Shown here: positions 53,821-61,459 of the stretch, piece by piece
How the letters are laid out: each line of letters opens with the position of its first letter
Numbering within the stretch: position 1 is the stretch's first letter
Assembly: GCA_034003725.1 (NCBI GenBank)
Contig: JAVEYB010000015.1
Span: 1-64,000, forward strand
DNA from: Candidatus Zixiibacteriota bacterium
GTDB lineage: Bacteria; Zixibacteria; MSB-5A5; GN15; FEB-12
Direction: 5' to 3'
Length of the DNA stretch: 64,000 nucleotides
Position numbers and translations under genes: made by a program
Notes under the pieces: generated by a model
What the model was told of the DNA's origin: nothing
The model's input: the letters and a program-made list of their open reading frames with translations, nothing else
Database searches by the model: none

Positions 53821-55251
53821 ATGAAAAACATACTGCTGGTTGACGACGACAGAGAGGTATCGCAATCACTGGCGAACCTGTTCGATCCCGAGAAGTTCAC
53901 GTTCGAGTTTCTCGAGGACGGGGCCGACGTTTCCCACTTTCTTTCGGAGACGGAAAACATCGACCTCGTAATGCTTGATGTAAACCTCCCGACTCTTTCG
54001 GGGCTCGACGTGCTCAAGCAGATCAAACAGATCGACGGCGATATCCCCGTGATTATGATCTCGGGGTTCGTATCGACCGAGAACGCGATTGAGGCGATGC
54101 GGGAAGGGGCCTACGAGTATCTGACCAAGCCGTTTCAGATCGAGAAACTGATCGACACGGTCAATAAGGCCTGTGGTTTCCATTCTCATCTTCGCCCTCA
54201 GCAAGTCCCGGTCGCGGAGCCGGGCAGGGTAGAGGGGCTCGACGAGATTGTCGGCCGCTCGCCGGAGATTGTCGAAATCGCCAAACTGATCGGCCAGGTC
54301 GCCAAGACCGACGCCGCTGTACTGATATTCGGCGAGTCCGGCACCGGCAAGGAATTGGTGGCTCGCGCCATACACCGCAATTCCAAGCGAAAGAACAACG
54401 CGTTTTTGTCCGTCAACTGCGCCGCGCTGACCGAGACTTTGTTGGAGTCCGAGCTGTTCGGGCACGAAAAGGGCGCCTTCACCGGCGCATATTACAAGCG
54501 GATCGGAAAATTCGAGCAGGCCGACGCCGGTACGCTGTTTCTCGATGAAATCGGCGATATGAGCATGCTGACGCAGTCCAAACTGCTGCGCGTTCTGCAG
54601 GAAAAGCAGTTCGAGCGAGTCGGCGGCAACGAATCGATCAATGTCGACGTCCGAATAATCGCCGCTACCAACAAATCGCTGGTTCAGTGTATGAAAGACG
54701 GCTCCTTCCGTGTGGACTTGTTCTACCGCCTGAAGGTTGTGTCCGTTTACATACCACCGCTGCGCGATCGCCGCTCCGATATACCGTTGCTCATCGACTA
54801 CTTCATGAACAAGTTTTCCGCGCAGCTGGGCGTTCCGGTCAAGCAGGTTTCCAAGAAGGCCATGCAGGCGCTGGGCCGATACCACTGGCCGGGCAATGTT
54901 CGCGAACTCGATAACAACGTCCACACCGCGATGGTGATGTCGAAAAACGAGGCGCTCCAGCCGGAAGACTTCCCGTCACTGGCCGAAGAAAGCCCCCGCG
55001 TCGAACTCGATTTGTCGGAGTTGCAGGAAGACTATTTCGAAACCTTCAAGAAGATCGTGGATCCCATAATGCCGCGCCTCATCGGTAACTCGCCGGGGCA
55101 GATATACCACTTCCTGAATTCGGCGCTGGAGCGGGCCATCATCTCGTCGTGCTTGAAACACTTCGACGGGAACCAGGTCAAGACCTCGGAAACACTCGGG
55201 ATTTCGCGCAATACGCTACGCGATCGTATCGCCAAATACTCTATCTATTGA
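53821..55251 (+). CDS. Sigma-54-dependent response regulator (NtrC family)
   Basis: The 476-residue product has a receiver domain (D8-D9-D10, phosphoacceptor D53 in VMLDVNLP, K in YLTKPF), an AAA+ domain with Walker A GESGTGKE near residue 172 and the sigma-54 loop GAFTGA, and a Fis-type helix-turn-helix at the end (TSETLGISRNTLRDRIAKY). No sensor kinase gene is next to it. Two sigma-54-like promoters lie 4-6 kb upstream (48012 and 49307), so envelope genes are possible targets. Confidence 0.95.
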   Translation: MKNILLVDDDREVSQSLANLFDPEKFTFEFLEDGADVSHFLSETENIDLVMLDVNLPTLSGLDVLKQIKQIDGDIPVIMISGFVSTENAIEAMREGAYEYLTKPFQIEKLIDTVNKACGFHSHLRPQQVPVAEPGRVEGLDEIVGRSPEIVEIAKLIGQVAKTDAAVLIFGESGTGKELVARAIHRNSKRKNNAFLSVNCAALTETLLESELFGHEKGAFTGAYYKRIGKFEQADAGTLFLDEIGDMSMLTQSKLLRVLQEKQFERVGGNESINVDVRIIAATNKSLVQCMKDGSFRVDLFYRLKVVSVYIPPLRDRRSDIPLLIDYFMNKFSAQLGVPVKQVSKKAMQALGRYHWPGNVRELDNNVHTAMVMSKNEALQPEDFPSLAEESPRVELDLSELQEDYFETFKKIVDPIMPRLIGNSPGQIYHFLNSALERAIISSCLKHFDGNQVKTSETLGISRNTLRDRIAKYSIY

Positions 55252-55275
55252 TTGCCACGCACACCTGCAAATACG

Positions 55276-55309
55276 AAGGCCGGCCGCGGATCATTCCGCC
55301 GCCGGCCTT
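55276..55309. terminator. Bidirectional terminator-like hairpin between convergent genes
   Basis: AAGGCCGGC pairs with GCCGGCCTT, and the stem continues inside with one mismatch (CGCGGA/TCCGCC) around TCAT. It lies between the response regulator and the minus-strand transporter unit, 24 bases after the regulator stop. Confidence 0.65.
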
Positions 55310-55345
55310 GCCATTTTGCGACACCGGGCACTATCGCCCCCTTGA

Positions 55346-55462
55346 CTACTTGTCGTCCTCCGCTTGTGGCTTGCAGGTGATCGTACGCACGTAGGTGAAC
55401 ACCATGAGCGACAGAATCACTCCCCAGCTTATCAGCATGAATATCCAGCCGCCGGTGGTCAT
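55346..55462 (-). CDS. Small single-span protein resembling transporter subunit MetS
   Basis: The 38-residue product reads MTTGGWIFMLISWGVILSLM and continues with VFTYVRTI to a charged end KPQAEDDK. It has one transmembrane helix. Its ATG overlaps the transporter stop as ATGA (minus strand), and AGGAG sits upstream at the usual distance. Short proteins of this kind (MetS in Corynebacterium MetPS) accompany NSS-type transporters and are needed for transport. The identification rests on size, topology and position, not on a search. Confidence 0.75.
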   Translation of the reverse strand: MTTGGWIFMLISWGVILSLMVFTYVRTITCKPQAEDDK

Positions 55463-57033
55463 ATATTCGCTCCTTTCTGCGTCGTACGGTCGCCTTCAGG
55501 ACGCCGTCTCCACGCGACCCAGACGAGTACGGCAATCGTGGCGATCAATGCGAGAAGAATCAGGCGGATACCCAACACATACGGGACATTTTGATCGGGC
55601 ACTCCGTCCATTGTGATGACCGCCCACCAGTCCGTCGCCAGCCACCAGATCAGCATGGCGATTAGCAGGGTCGGGGACACGTATTTGATGATATAGCGGA
55701 ATATTCGTGGAACGCGCATCCGGCAGCCGCAGTGCAGTTCATCCCAGGCCTTGTCGATTCCGAATACCCATGCCAGCAGGATTAACTCGAATAGTGCCCC
55801 GATAACGATAATAAACGTACCGCCCCAGAAATTCAGTTCGTCGAGCACCCCGCGATGAAGAAACCAGACCGCGGGTTGACACAGGACGAAGGCAGCCACG
55901 CCGAAAATGCGCACTGCCTTCTGGCGGGAGAGGTTGAATTCATCTTCCAGGAAGGCTACGGTCGGTTGCGCGACCGAAATAGACGAGGTTATTCCGGCCA
56001 GGAAGAGGATGAAAAACCACAGGAATCCCCAGAAGGCGCCACCCGGAATTCCGGCGAAGATCTGTGGCATTGCCAGAAACCCGAGATCAAACGATCCGAG
56101 GTTGTTCGCGTTCATGAGAAAGTCCTGACCAAAGAAGACGAATGCCGCCGGGATGACAATCGATCCCCCCAATACAACTTCGGCGAATTCATTGGTTGTT
56201 GCCGCCGTCAGACCCGACAAGGCAATGTCGTCGTTGCGGGTGAGGTAGCTTGAATACGTCAGGATAACACCCATCCCGACCGAGAGCGTGAAGAAGACCT
56301 GTCCGGCGGCGGCCAGCCAGACCGATGGTTTACCGAGTGCCGAGAGGTCCGGGTTCCACAAAAAGCCGAGGCCGCCGATCGAATCCCGACCGTCAGCCGC
56401 ACCGACTGGAGCGTCGAGCGTCAAGACCCGGATCGCCAGCACCACCGCCATGATAAACAGCGCTGGCAGCGCAATATTGCACAGCCTCTCCACGCCACCG
56501 CGAATACCGGAATACGTGACCGCCAGGTTCAGTACAAGCGTGATCAGGAAAAAGACGATGCCGGGGACTGATCCGGAGAAGAAACCACTGTCACTCACGC
56601 CCTGATACCACTGAAGAAACTGGATGTACCCGTCGGGCGACGAAAAGTGAAGCTTGCCCGCAAGAGAGTAGTAAGCGAATGCCAGACACCACGACTCCAG
56701 ATACACATAGAACATGTAGATCACAAACGGTCCGAAAATGCCCATGACCCCGAAATATTTCACGAATCGGTTCTTCCTGTACATGCTATGGAAGATGCCC
56801 GGCGCCGACGAGTGGCCGAAGCCGCCGCCGAATCGTCCCGCCGTCCATTCGGCCCACATGAGGGGGACGCCGATCAGGACCAGAGCGACGAAGTAAGGAA
56901 TCATAAACGCGCCGCCGCCGTTTTGCGCCGCCTCGGACGGAAAACGAAGAAAGTTTCCCAGACCCACCGCGGAGCCGGCGACCGCCAGGATAATACCCAG
57001 GCGCGACCCCCAGCGCTCTCTTGTTTTTGTCAT
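55459..57033 (-). CDS. Neurotransmitter:sodium symporter (NSS/SNF) family transporter
   Basis: NSS proteins import amino acids or related amines with sodium. The 524-residue product begins WGSRLGIILAVAGSAVGLGNFLRFP, the unwound TM1 motif with sodium- and substrate-binding residues. Eleven or twelve spans follow, including TAATTNEFAEVVLGGSIVIPA and TSSISVAQP near TM8. GAGGAG precedes the ATG at 57033. It overlaps a small MetS-like gene downstream, so methionine or another neutral amino acid is a reasonable guess at substrate. Confidence 0.94.
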   Translation of the reverse strand: MTKTRERWGSRLGIILAVAGSAVGLGNFLRFPSEAAQNGGGAFMIPYFVALVLIGVPLMWAEWTAGRFGGGFGHSSAPGIFHSMYRKNRFVKYFGVMGIFGPFVIYMFYVYLESWCLAFAYYSLAGKLHFSSPDGYIQFLQWYQGVSDSGFFSGSVPGIVFFLITLVLNLAVTYSGIRGGVERLCNIALPALFIMAVVLAIRVLTLDAPVGAADGRDSIGGLGFLWNPDLSALGKPSVWLAAAGQVFFTLSVGMGVILTYSSYLTRNDDIALSGLTAATTNEFAEVVLGGSIVIPAAFVFFGQDFLMNANNLGSFDLGFLAMPQIFAGIPGGAFWGFLWFFILFLAGITSSISVAQPTVAFLEDEFNLSRQKAVRIFGVAAFVLCQPAVWFLHRGVLDELNFWGGTFIIVIGALFELILLAWVFGIDKAWDELHCGCRMRVPRIFRYIIKYVSPTLLIAMLIWWLATDWWAVITMDGVPDQNVPYVLGIRLILLALIATIAVLVWVAWRRRPEGDRTTQKGANI

Positions 57034-57165
57034 TGATGCGACTCCTCAATAAACACGGACGATTCATATCTTTGGGAACGAACCCCGGCATTGCCGGGTA
57101 CAATTGCACGTCCGATCCCGAGGTCCATGAATGCCAACACGATCAAAGGATGCATCGAGGAGTGA

Positions 57166-57211
57166 ACGTGTCAACAATTAATAGAGTGATGGCTTTTTTA
57201 GGTTGACACGT
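57166..57211. promoter_or_regulatory. Inverted repeat between divergent genes (candidate operator)
   Basis: ACGTGTCAAC (57166-57175) and GTTGACACGT (57202-57211) are perfect ten-base inverted repeats 26 bases apart. Each contains TTGACA, one per strand. The right one is the -35 element of the promoter at 57203; the left one has no convincing -10 element on the minus strand. A regulator bound here could affect both the transporter and the outer-membrane gene. Confidence 0.5.
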
Positions 57212-57231
57212 CTGTCGGGGCAGGATACTTT
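57203..57231 (+). promoter_or_regulatory. Sigma-70-type promoter of the outer-membrane barrel gene
   Basis: TTGACA (57203-57208) and TACTTT (57226-57231) are 17 bases apart; the start codon is 48 bases further on. Confidence 0.7.
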
Positions 57232-57278
57232 CTGCGCACCACTCGAAAAACAGAAACGGACAATAAGGATCTACTTGC

Positions 57279-57920
57279 ATGAAAAAGATAATTGCTACTG
57301 CCATAGCACTAGTCTTCATCGGTACGAGCGGCGGCTACTCCATCGATGCGGCCGGCTCGGCCTTCGGCAATTTGTCGACCGCGCAGCCGGTCGGGGCCGG
57401 AAAGGCCAACTTCATGGGCGGTGTCGGTATAGCTGATGCTACGTCATTCTTCGGAGCGCTGACCTACGGGTTGTCCACGTACATGGACGGCCGGCTAAAG
57501 CTTGGCCTCATCGATGCTGACGGTGCAGATACGAAATTCACGATTGGCGCTGATATGAAGTGGCAGATCTGGAACTATCAGCCCAACGGCAAATACCCCT
57601 TCGATATGGCTATCGGCGGCCTGTTCGAGTATGTCGACTACGACGCGGTATCGGTGCTGCAGCTTGGCACCTTCGCGCTCGGCTCCTATCCCGTCGCCCT
57701 GAGATCGGGGGGGACGCTAAGCCCGTATGCACGGGTCGGAATTCGCCTGGAAAGCATCAGCGTTGATTTGCCGGTAGGTGACGACAGTGACTCCAATCTT
57801 GAATTCGGGTTCCACGGCGGAGTTTCGTGGGCACCGAGCAAAGCAACCACCTTGTACGGCGAGTTCCAGCTCGACGGCAACGACGGTGTCTTTTTCGGTA
57901 TTGACTTCAACGTTATGTGA
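57279..57920 (+). CDS. Small outer-membrane beta-barrel protein
   Basis: The 213-residue product has a signal peptide (about residues 1-24) and a mature part of alternating polar and hydrophobic strands with Gly and aromatic residues, including FNVM at the end. It looks like an eight- or ten-strand barrel of the OmpW/OmpX size class. No family-specific motif is visible. Expression may be linked to the divergent transporter through the shared inverted repeat. Confidence 0.78.
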   Translation: MKKIIATAIALVFIGTSGGYSIDAAGSAFGNLSTAQPVGAGKANFMGGVGIADATSFFGALTYGLSTYMDGRLKLGLIDADGADTKFTIGADMKWQIWNYQPNGKYPFDMAIGGLFEYVDYDAVSVLQLGTFALGSYPVALRSGGTLSPYARVGIRLESISVDLPVGDDSDSNLEFGFHGGVSWAPSKATTLYGEFQLDGNDGVFFGIDFNVM

Positions 57921-57943
57921 GAACAACCGGAGAAAATTGTATT

Positions 57944-57967
57944 GGCCCCGCCTGCGGCGGGGCCTTC
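57944..57967 (+). terminator. Terminator-like hairpin directly before uppP
   Basis: GGCCCCGCC (57944-57952) pairs perfectly with GGCGGGGCC (57956-57964) around TGC and is followed by TTCTTG, only a weak T-run. It ends seven bases before the uppP start codon, where a ribosome site would be expected. Confidence 0.7.
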
Positions 57968-57971
57968 TTGT

Positions 57972-58745
57972 ATGAGCTATCTTGACGCCATCCTGCTCGG
58001 CATTTTGCAGGGATTGACTGAGTTTTTACCGGTATCCTCATCCGGTCACCTCGTTATCGCGCAAGCGCTGCTTGGCGTCAGTGATCCCGGTGTGACTTTC
58101 GAAGTGCTCGCCCACCTGGGAACGCTTTTTTCTGTGGTCGTGTATTTCCGTCGTCGAATCACCCGCCTGATCCAATCTCTGTACACACCGTCGATGCTGG
58201 AAGAACGCCGCATGCTGCTTCTGCTCATTATTGGTTCGATACCGGCAGGACTTGCCGGTATATTGTTCAAGGACTTTTTTGAGGCCGCCTTCAACGATCC
58301 GCTGTCGACCGCTGCCATGCTCTTTGTTACCGGCGCCATTTTGCTTGCCACGAGATTCGTTCATAAGGGAGACAAATCGGTGCAGTGGTTATCGGCGCTT
58401 ATCATGGGTGCAGGTCAGGCCTGCGCTATACTCCCGGGCATTTCTCGCTCCGGGTCGACAATCGCCGCCGGCATGTTTGTCGGCGTGAATCCCGCACTTG
58501 CTGCGGAGTTTTCCTTCCTTATGGCCATTCCGGCGATTGCAGGCGCGGCCGTGCTCCAAATCGGCGACGTGCTGACGGCCGATTCCGCTCACCTCTTACC
58601 CTATCTGCTTGGAACCGTCTTGTCGTTTCTGACCGGACTCGTTGCCGTGTACGCCGTTCTTGCAACGATTCGCAGGGGAGCATTTGACTACTTCGCCTAT
58701 TATTGCTTTGCCGCCGGTGCGCTTGCTCTGTATCTTTTTCTGTAA
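57972..58745 (+). CDS. uppP: Undecaprenyl-diphosphatase UppP (BacA)
   Basis: UppP converts undecaprenyl diphosphate to the monophosphate used as carrier for peptidoglycan and polysaccharide units. The 257-residue membrane protein begins MSYLDAILLGILQG and has EFLPVSSSGHL (about 17-27) and PGISRSGSTIA, the two active-site motifs. I see no ribosome site; the hairpin at 57944-57964 occupies that place. The heptosyltransferase gene starts directly after the stop codon. Confidence 0.96.
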   Translation: MSYLDAILLGILQGLTEFLPVSSSGHLVIAQALLGVSDPGVTFEVLAHLGTLFSVVVYFRRRITRLIQSLYTPSMLEERRMLLLLIIGSIPAGLAGILFKDFFEAAFNDPLSTAAMLFVTGAILLATRFVHKGDKSVQWLSALIMGAGQACAILPGISRSGSTIAAGMFVGVNPALAAEFSFLMAIPAIAGAAVLQIGDVLTADSAHLLPYLLGTVLSFLTGLVAVYAVLATIRRGAFDYFAYYCFAAGALALYLFL

Positions 58746-60317
58746 ATGAACGAACGCATTCTGGTTATCAGATTCTCGTCACTCGGCGATATTCTGCTCA
58801 CAACGCCGGTGATCGTCAACCTGCGCATCGCCTTCCCGCACGGGCACATCGTGTTCCTCACAAAGGAATCGTTTCGTCCGGTGGTAGAGCTGTTCGATGG
58901 CGTGGACGAGATTGCGACTATACCCGATCACGCGTCGGTTGCCGCGTTGTACGGCTCGTTAATGCGACTTGACTCGCGTTCGTACACGCACGTAGTTGAT
59001 CTGCACGGCAATCAACGGTCGTGGTTGGCTCGGAAGGTGATTTCGGCCGATCAAACGGCTGTTTATCCCAAGCGCCGACTGGAGAGGCGTCGAATGGTGA
59101 GTCGACGTCATAAGCAAATTCCTGCGCATATCCCACACACCATCGATCTGTACAATCAGGCACTAGTGTCCCTGGGTGTCTCGGTGCACGCTCGTCGGCC
59201 GATCCTGTCGACGGAGCGGATAGCTCGGCATGGGACCGGCCATCATCCCCGTGTATTGGTCGCCCCCGGTGCAGCCCATCCCCCAAAGCAGTGGGGATTG
59301 GAACGATTCCGCGACACCGCCGTCGAGATGCAACGACGGCACGGTGCATCCATCGTGTGGGCCGTGACACAGGACATTCGGCCAACATGGCAGATCGGTG
59401 ATTACATACCGACAACCCACCTGGTCGAGTGCGTTGATTGTCCGATTCCGGATTTGGCCGCCGAACTCGCCACGTGCGATCTTGCGGTCGCCAACGACTC
59501 CGGGATCGCACATCTATCATCGGCAGTCGGCACGCCTGTGGCGGCGTTGTTCGGTCCCACTCACACCGCCCTTGGTTTTGCCCCCCGGGGATTGCTCGAC
59601 CGCGTCATTGATGTGGACGAGTGGTGCCGGCCCTGTTCTCTGCACGGCCGAACGCCCTGTTTCCGCGATGAGCAATACTGCTTCACGCGGCTGTCCGTGG
59701 ATGGTGTAGTAAATGAACTGACTCAGATGCTGGAACACGCACGGAATCTGCGCCCCGCCCTCTTTGTTGATCGCGACGGTACGGTCATCGTGGAGAAGGA
59801 GTTCCCGTCTGATCCGGACAGCGTCGAGCTGGAGCGCGGCGCGGCGAAGGCGCTTCGCACGGCGCGGTCGCTGGGTTATCGAATTGTCGTCGTCTCCAAC
59901 CAGTCCGGTGTGGCGCGCGGCTATTTCACCACTGAGACTGTGGAGATCGTAAACGCACGCATGCGCGAATTGCTGTCAGCCGAACACGTTGATGTCGACG
60001 GTGTATATTACTGCCCATTTCACAAAGATGGCGCCGTTCGTGAGTATGCAACCGACGCCGACTGCCGGAAACCGTCGCCCGGCATGCCCGAGCAAGCTGC
60101 ATCGGAGCTAGGTATCGATTTGAGGCGCTCTGTGGTCGTCGGCGACCGCGAGAGCGATGTATTCCTGGGCAAAACCATTGGCGCCCGTTCCTTTCTCGTG
60201 CGTACCGGATACGGCAGGGAAGCCGAAAAGCGCCTTTTCGGAGCCCTGCCGCCGCACAGCGTATTCGACGATCTCGCCGCTGTAACCGACTATCTGGCGC
60301 GGGAGCGAGAGCCATGA
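58746..60317 (+). CDS. Heptosyltransferase (GT9) fused to a GmhB-like HAD phosphatase
   Basis: The 523-residue product combines two enzymes. Residues 1 to about 335 are a GT9 glycosyltransferase: ILVIRFSSLGDILLTTPV, LVAPGAAHPPKQW, CDLAVANDSGIAHLSSAVGTPV. Residues about 338-515 are a histidinol-phosphatase/GmhB-type HAD domain: ALFVDRDGTVIVEKEF, VVVSNQSGVARGYF, CRKPSPGM and VVGDRESDV. GmhB removes the 7-phosphate of heptose bisphosphate in ADP-heptose synthesis, so the fusion would join an early and a late step of LPS-core heptose addition. The start directly follows the uppP stop, and the stop overlaps the next gene by ATGA. Confidence 0.93.
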   Translation: MNERILVIRFSSLGDILLTTPVIVNLRIAFPHGHIVFLTKESFRPVVELFDGVDEIATIPDHASVAALYGSLMRLDSRSYTHVVDLHGNQRSWLARKVISADQTAVYPKRRLERRRMVSRRHKQIPAHIPHTIDLYNQALVSLGVSVHARRPILSTERIARHGTGHHPRVLVAPGAAHPPKQWGLERFRDTAVEMQRRHGASIVWAVTQDIRPTWQIGDYIPTTHLVECVDCPIPDLAAELATCDLAVANDSGIAHLSSAVGTPVAALFGPTHTALGFAPRGLLDRVIDVDEWCRPCSLHGRTPCFRDEQYCFTRLSVDGVVNELTQMLEHARNLRPALFVDRDGTVIVEKEFPSDPDSVELERGAAKALRTARSLGYRIVVVSNQSGVARGYFTTETVEIVNARMRELLSAEHVDVDGVYYCPFHKDGAVREYATDADCRKPSPGMPEQAASELGIDLRRSVVVGDRESDVFLGKTIGARSFLVRTGYGREAEKRLFGALPPHSVFDDLAAVTDYLAREREP

Positions 60318-61303
60318 TTAGACCTGCCGCGTACTGGGAAGAAACACAGTCCGGACTCGTGCGGTGCCTGCTGTGTCCGGCTAATTGCCGTATGAAAGAG
60401 GGCCAGCAAGGTATCTGCCGCAGCCGGTACAACCGACATGGGGAGCTGGTTACTGACAACTATGGCGAGCTGGTTACACTCGCGGTCGATCCGATCGAAA
60501 AAAAGCCGCTATACCATTTCTATCCCGGCTCCACAATTCTGTCCACTGGAGCCAACTGCTGCAACCTCGGATGCCGCCACTGCCAGAACTGGTCAATTTC
60601 ACAGGTGCGTACACGCACCACCTATTGTCCGCCGGAGCAGCTTGCCCTGCTGGCGCATGAACACGACTCTGTCGGTGTGGCCTTCACGTACACGGAACCC
60701 ATGGTCTGGTTCGAGTACATCCGCGATACGGCGCCGTTGCTTCGCGAGAACGGCAAGAAGGTGGTACTTGTATCCAACGGGTATATCAATCCGGCCCCGC
60801 TTGCGGAGTTGATCCCCCTGGTCGACGCCGCCAACATCGACCTGAAGGGAATGCGTCCGGATTTCTATCGCCGCATTTGCAGAGGCAGACTTGAACCGGT
60901 GCTGGACACCATCCGGGCAATGTCTGAGGCCGGGGTACATCTTGAAATCACCAATTTGGTCATACCGGGGTACAATGACTCCGACCACGATTTCGGCGCC
61001 CTGACTGATTTCATTATCTCGGTGAATCCGCGGATCCCGTTGCACTTTTCGGCCTATCATCCGGACTACCAGTTCGACGCGCCGCCCACCCCGAAAAACA
61101 CCCTGCGGCGTGCCTTCGATTTGGCGCGAAAGAGCCTGGCGTACGTATTTGTCGGTAATCTTTCCGTTGAGGGAACGTCCGACAGCCACTGCCCTTCGTG
61201 CGGTGCGGTTCTGATCGAACGCTCCGGCTTCCGCGCGCGCAAACGCTCGCTTCGCGCCGGACGCTGCCTTGAATGCGGCGCAGAAACCGGTATTATTGAA
61301 TAG
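60314..61303 (+). CDS. amrS: AmrS-type radical SAM protein (AmmeMemoRadiSam system)
   Basis: The 329-residue product has the radical SAM cluster motif CNLGCRHC (three cysteines binding 4Fe-4S), an N-terminal cysteine pair with CLLCPANC and a C-terminal zinc-ribbon-like part (CPSCG and CLECG). It resembles pyruvate formate-lyase activases and the AmrS group found with AMMECR1 and MEMO proteins. Neither partner is in this window. The gene overlaps the heptosyltransferase gene by four bases. The reaction is not established here. Confidence 0.9.
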   Translation: MIRPAAYWEETQSGLVRCLLCPANCRMKEGQQGICRSRYNRHGELVTDNYGELVTLAVDPIEKKPLYHFYPGSTILSTGANCCNLGCRHCQNWSISQVRTRTTYCPPEQLALLAHEHDSVGVAFTYTEPMVWFEYIRDTAPLLRENGKKVVLVSNGYINPAPLAELIPLVDAANIDLKGMRPDFYRRICRGRLEPVLDTIRAMSEAGVHLEITNLVIPGYNDSDHDFGALTDFIISVNPRIPLHFSAYHPDYQFDAPPTPKNTLRRAFDLARKSLAYVFVGNLSVEGTSDSHCPSCGAVLIERSGFRARKRSLRAGRCLECGAETGIIE

Positions 61304-61459
61304 CTAAGTGATCGGCGCTCCTTGTCCGACAACAGAATAACAGGACCGGTGGAGGCCCGGAGCGGCCCCGCATGGTCTTTCCAAATGGACAAAACCAGAA
61401 ACTGATTCGTCGTTACGAGTGTTACCGATACGGACCTCACCACAGGAGCCAGTGACCGT

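Noticed and set aside
53866-54924. 352-codon antisense frame opposite the response regulator
   Set aside because: The plus-strand gene has complete receiver, AAA+ and Fis domains; the antisense product has none.
57168-57206. 12-codon mini-frame (GTG start after GAGGAG) in the divergent region
   Set aside because: It lies upstream of the plus-strand promoter that it would need and ends within the -35 box; most likely chance.
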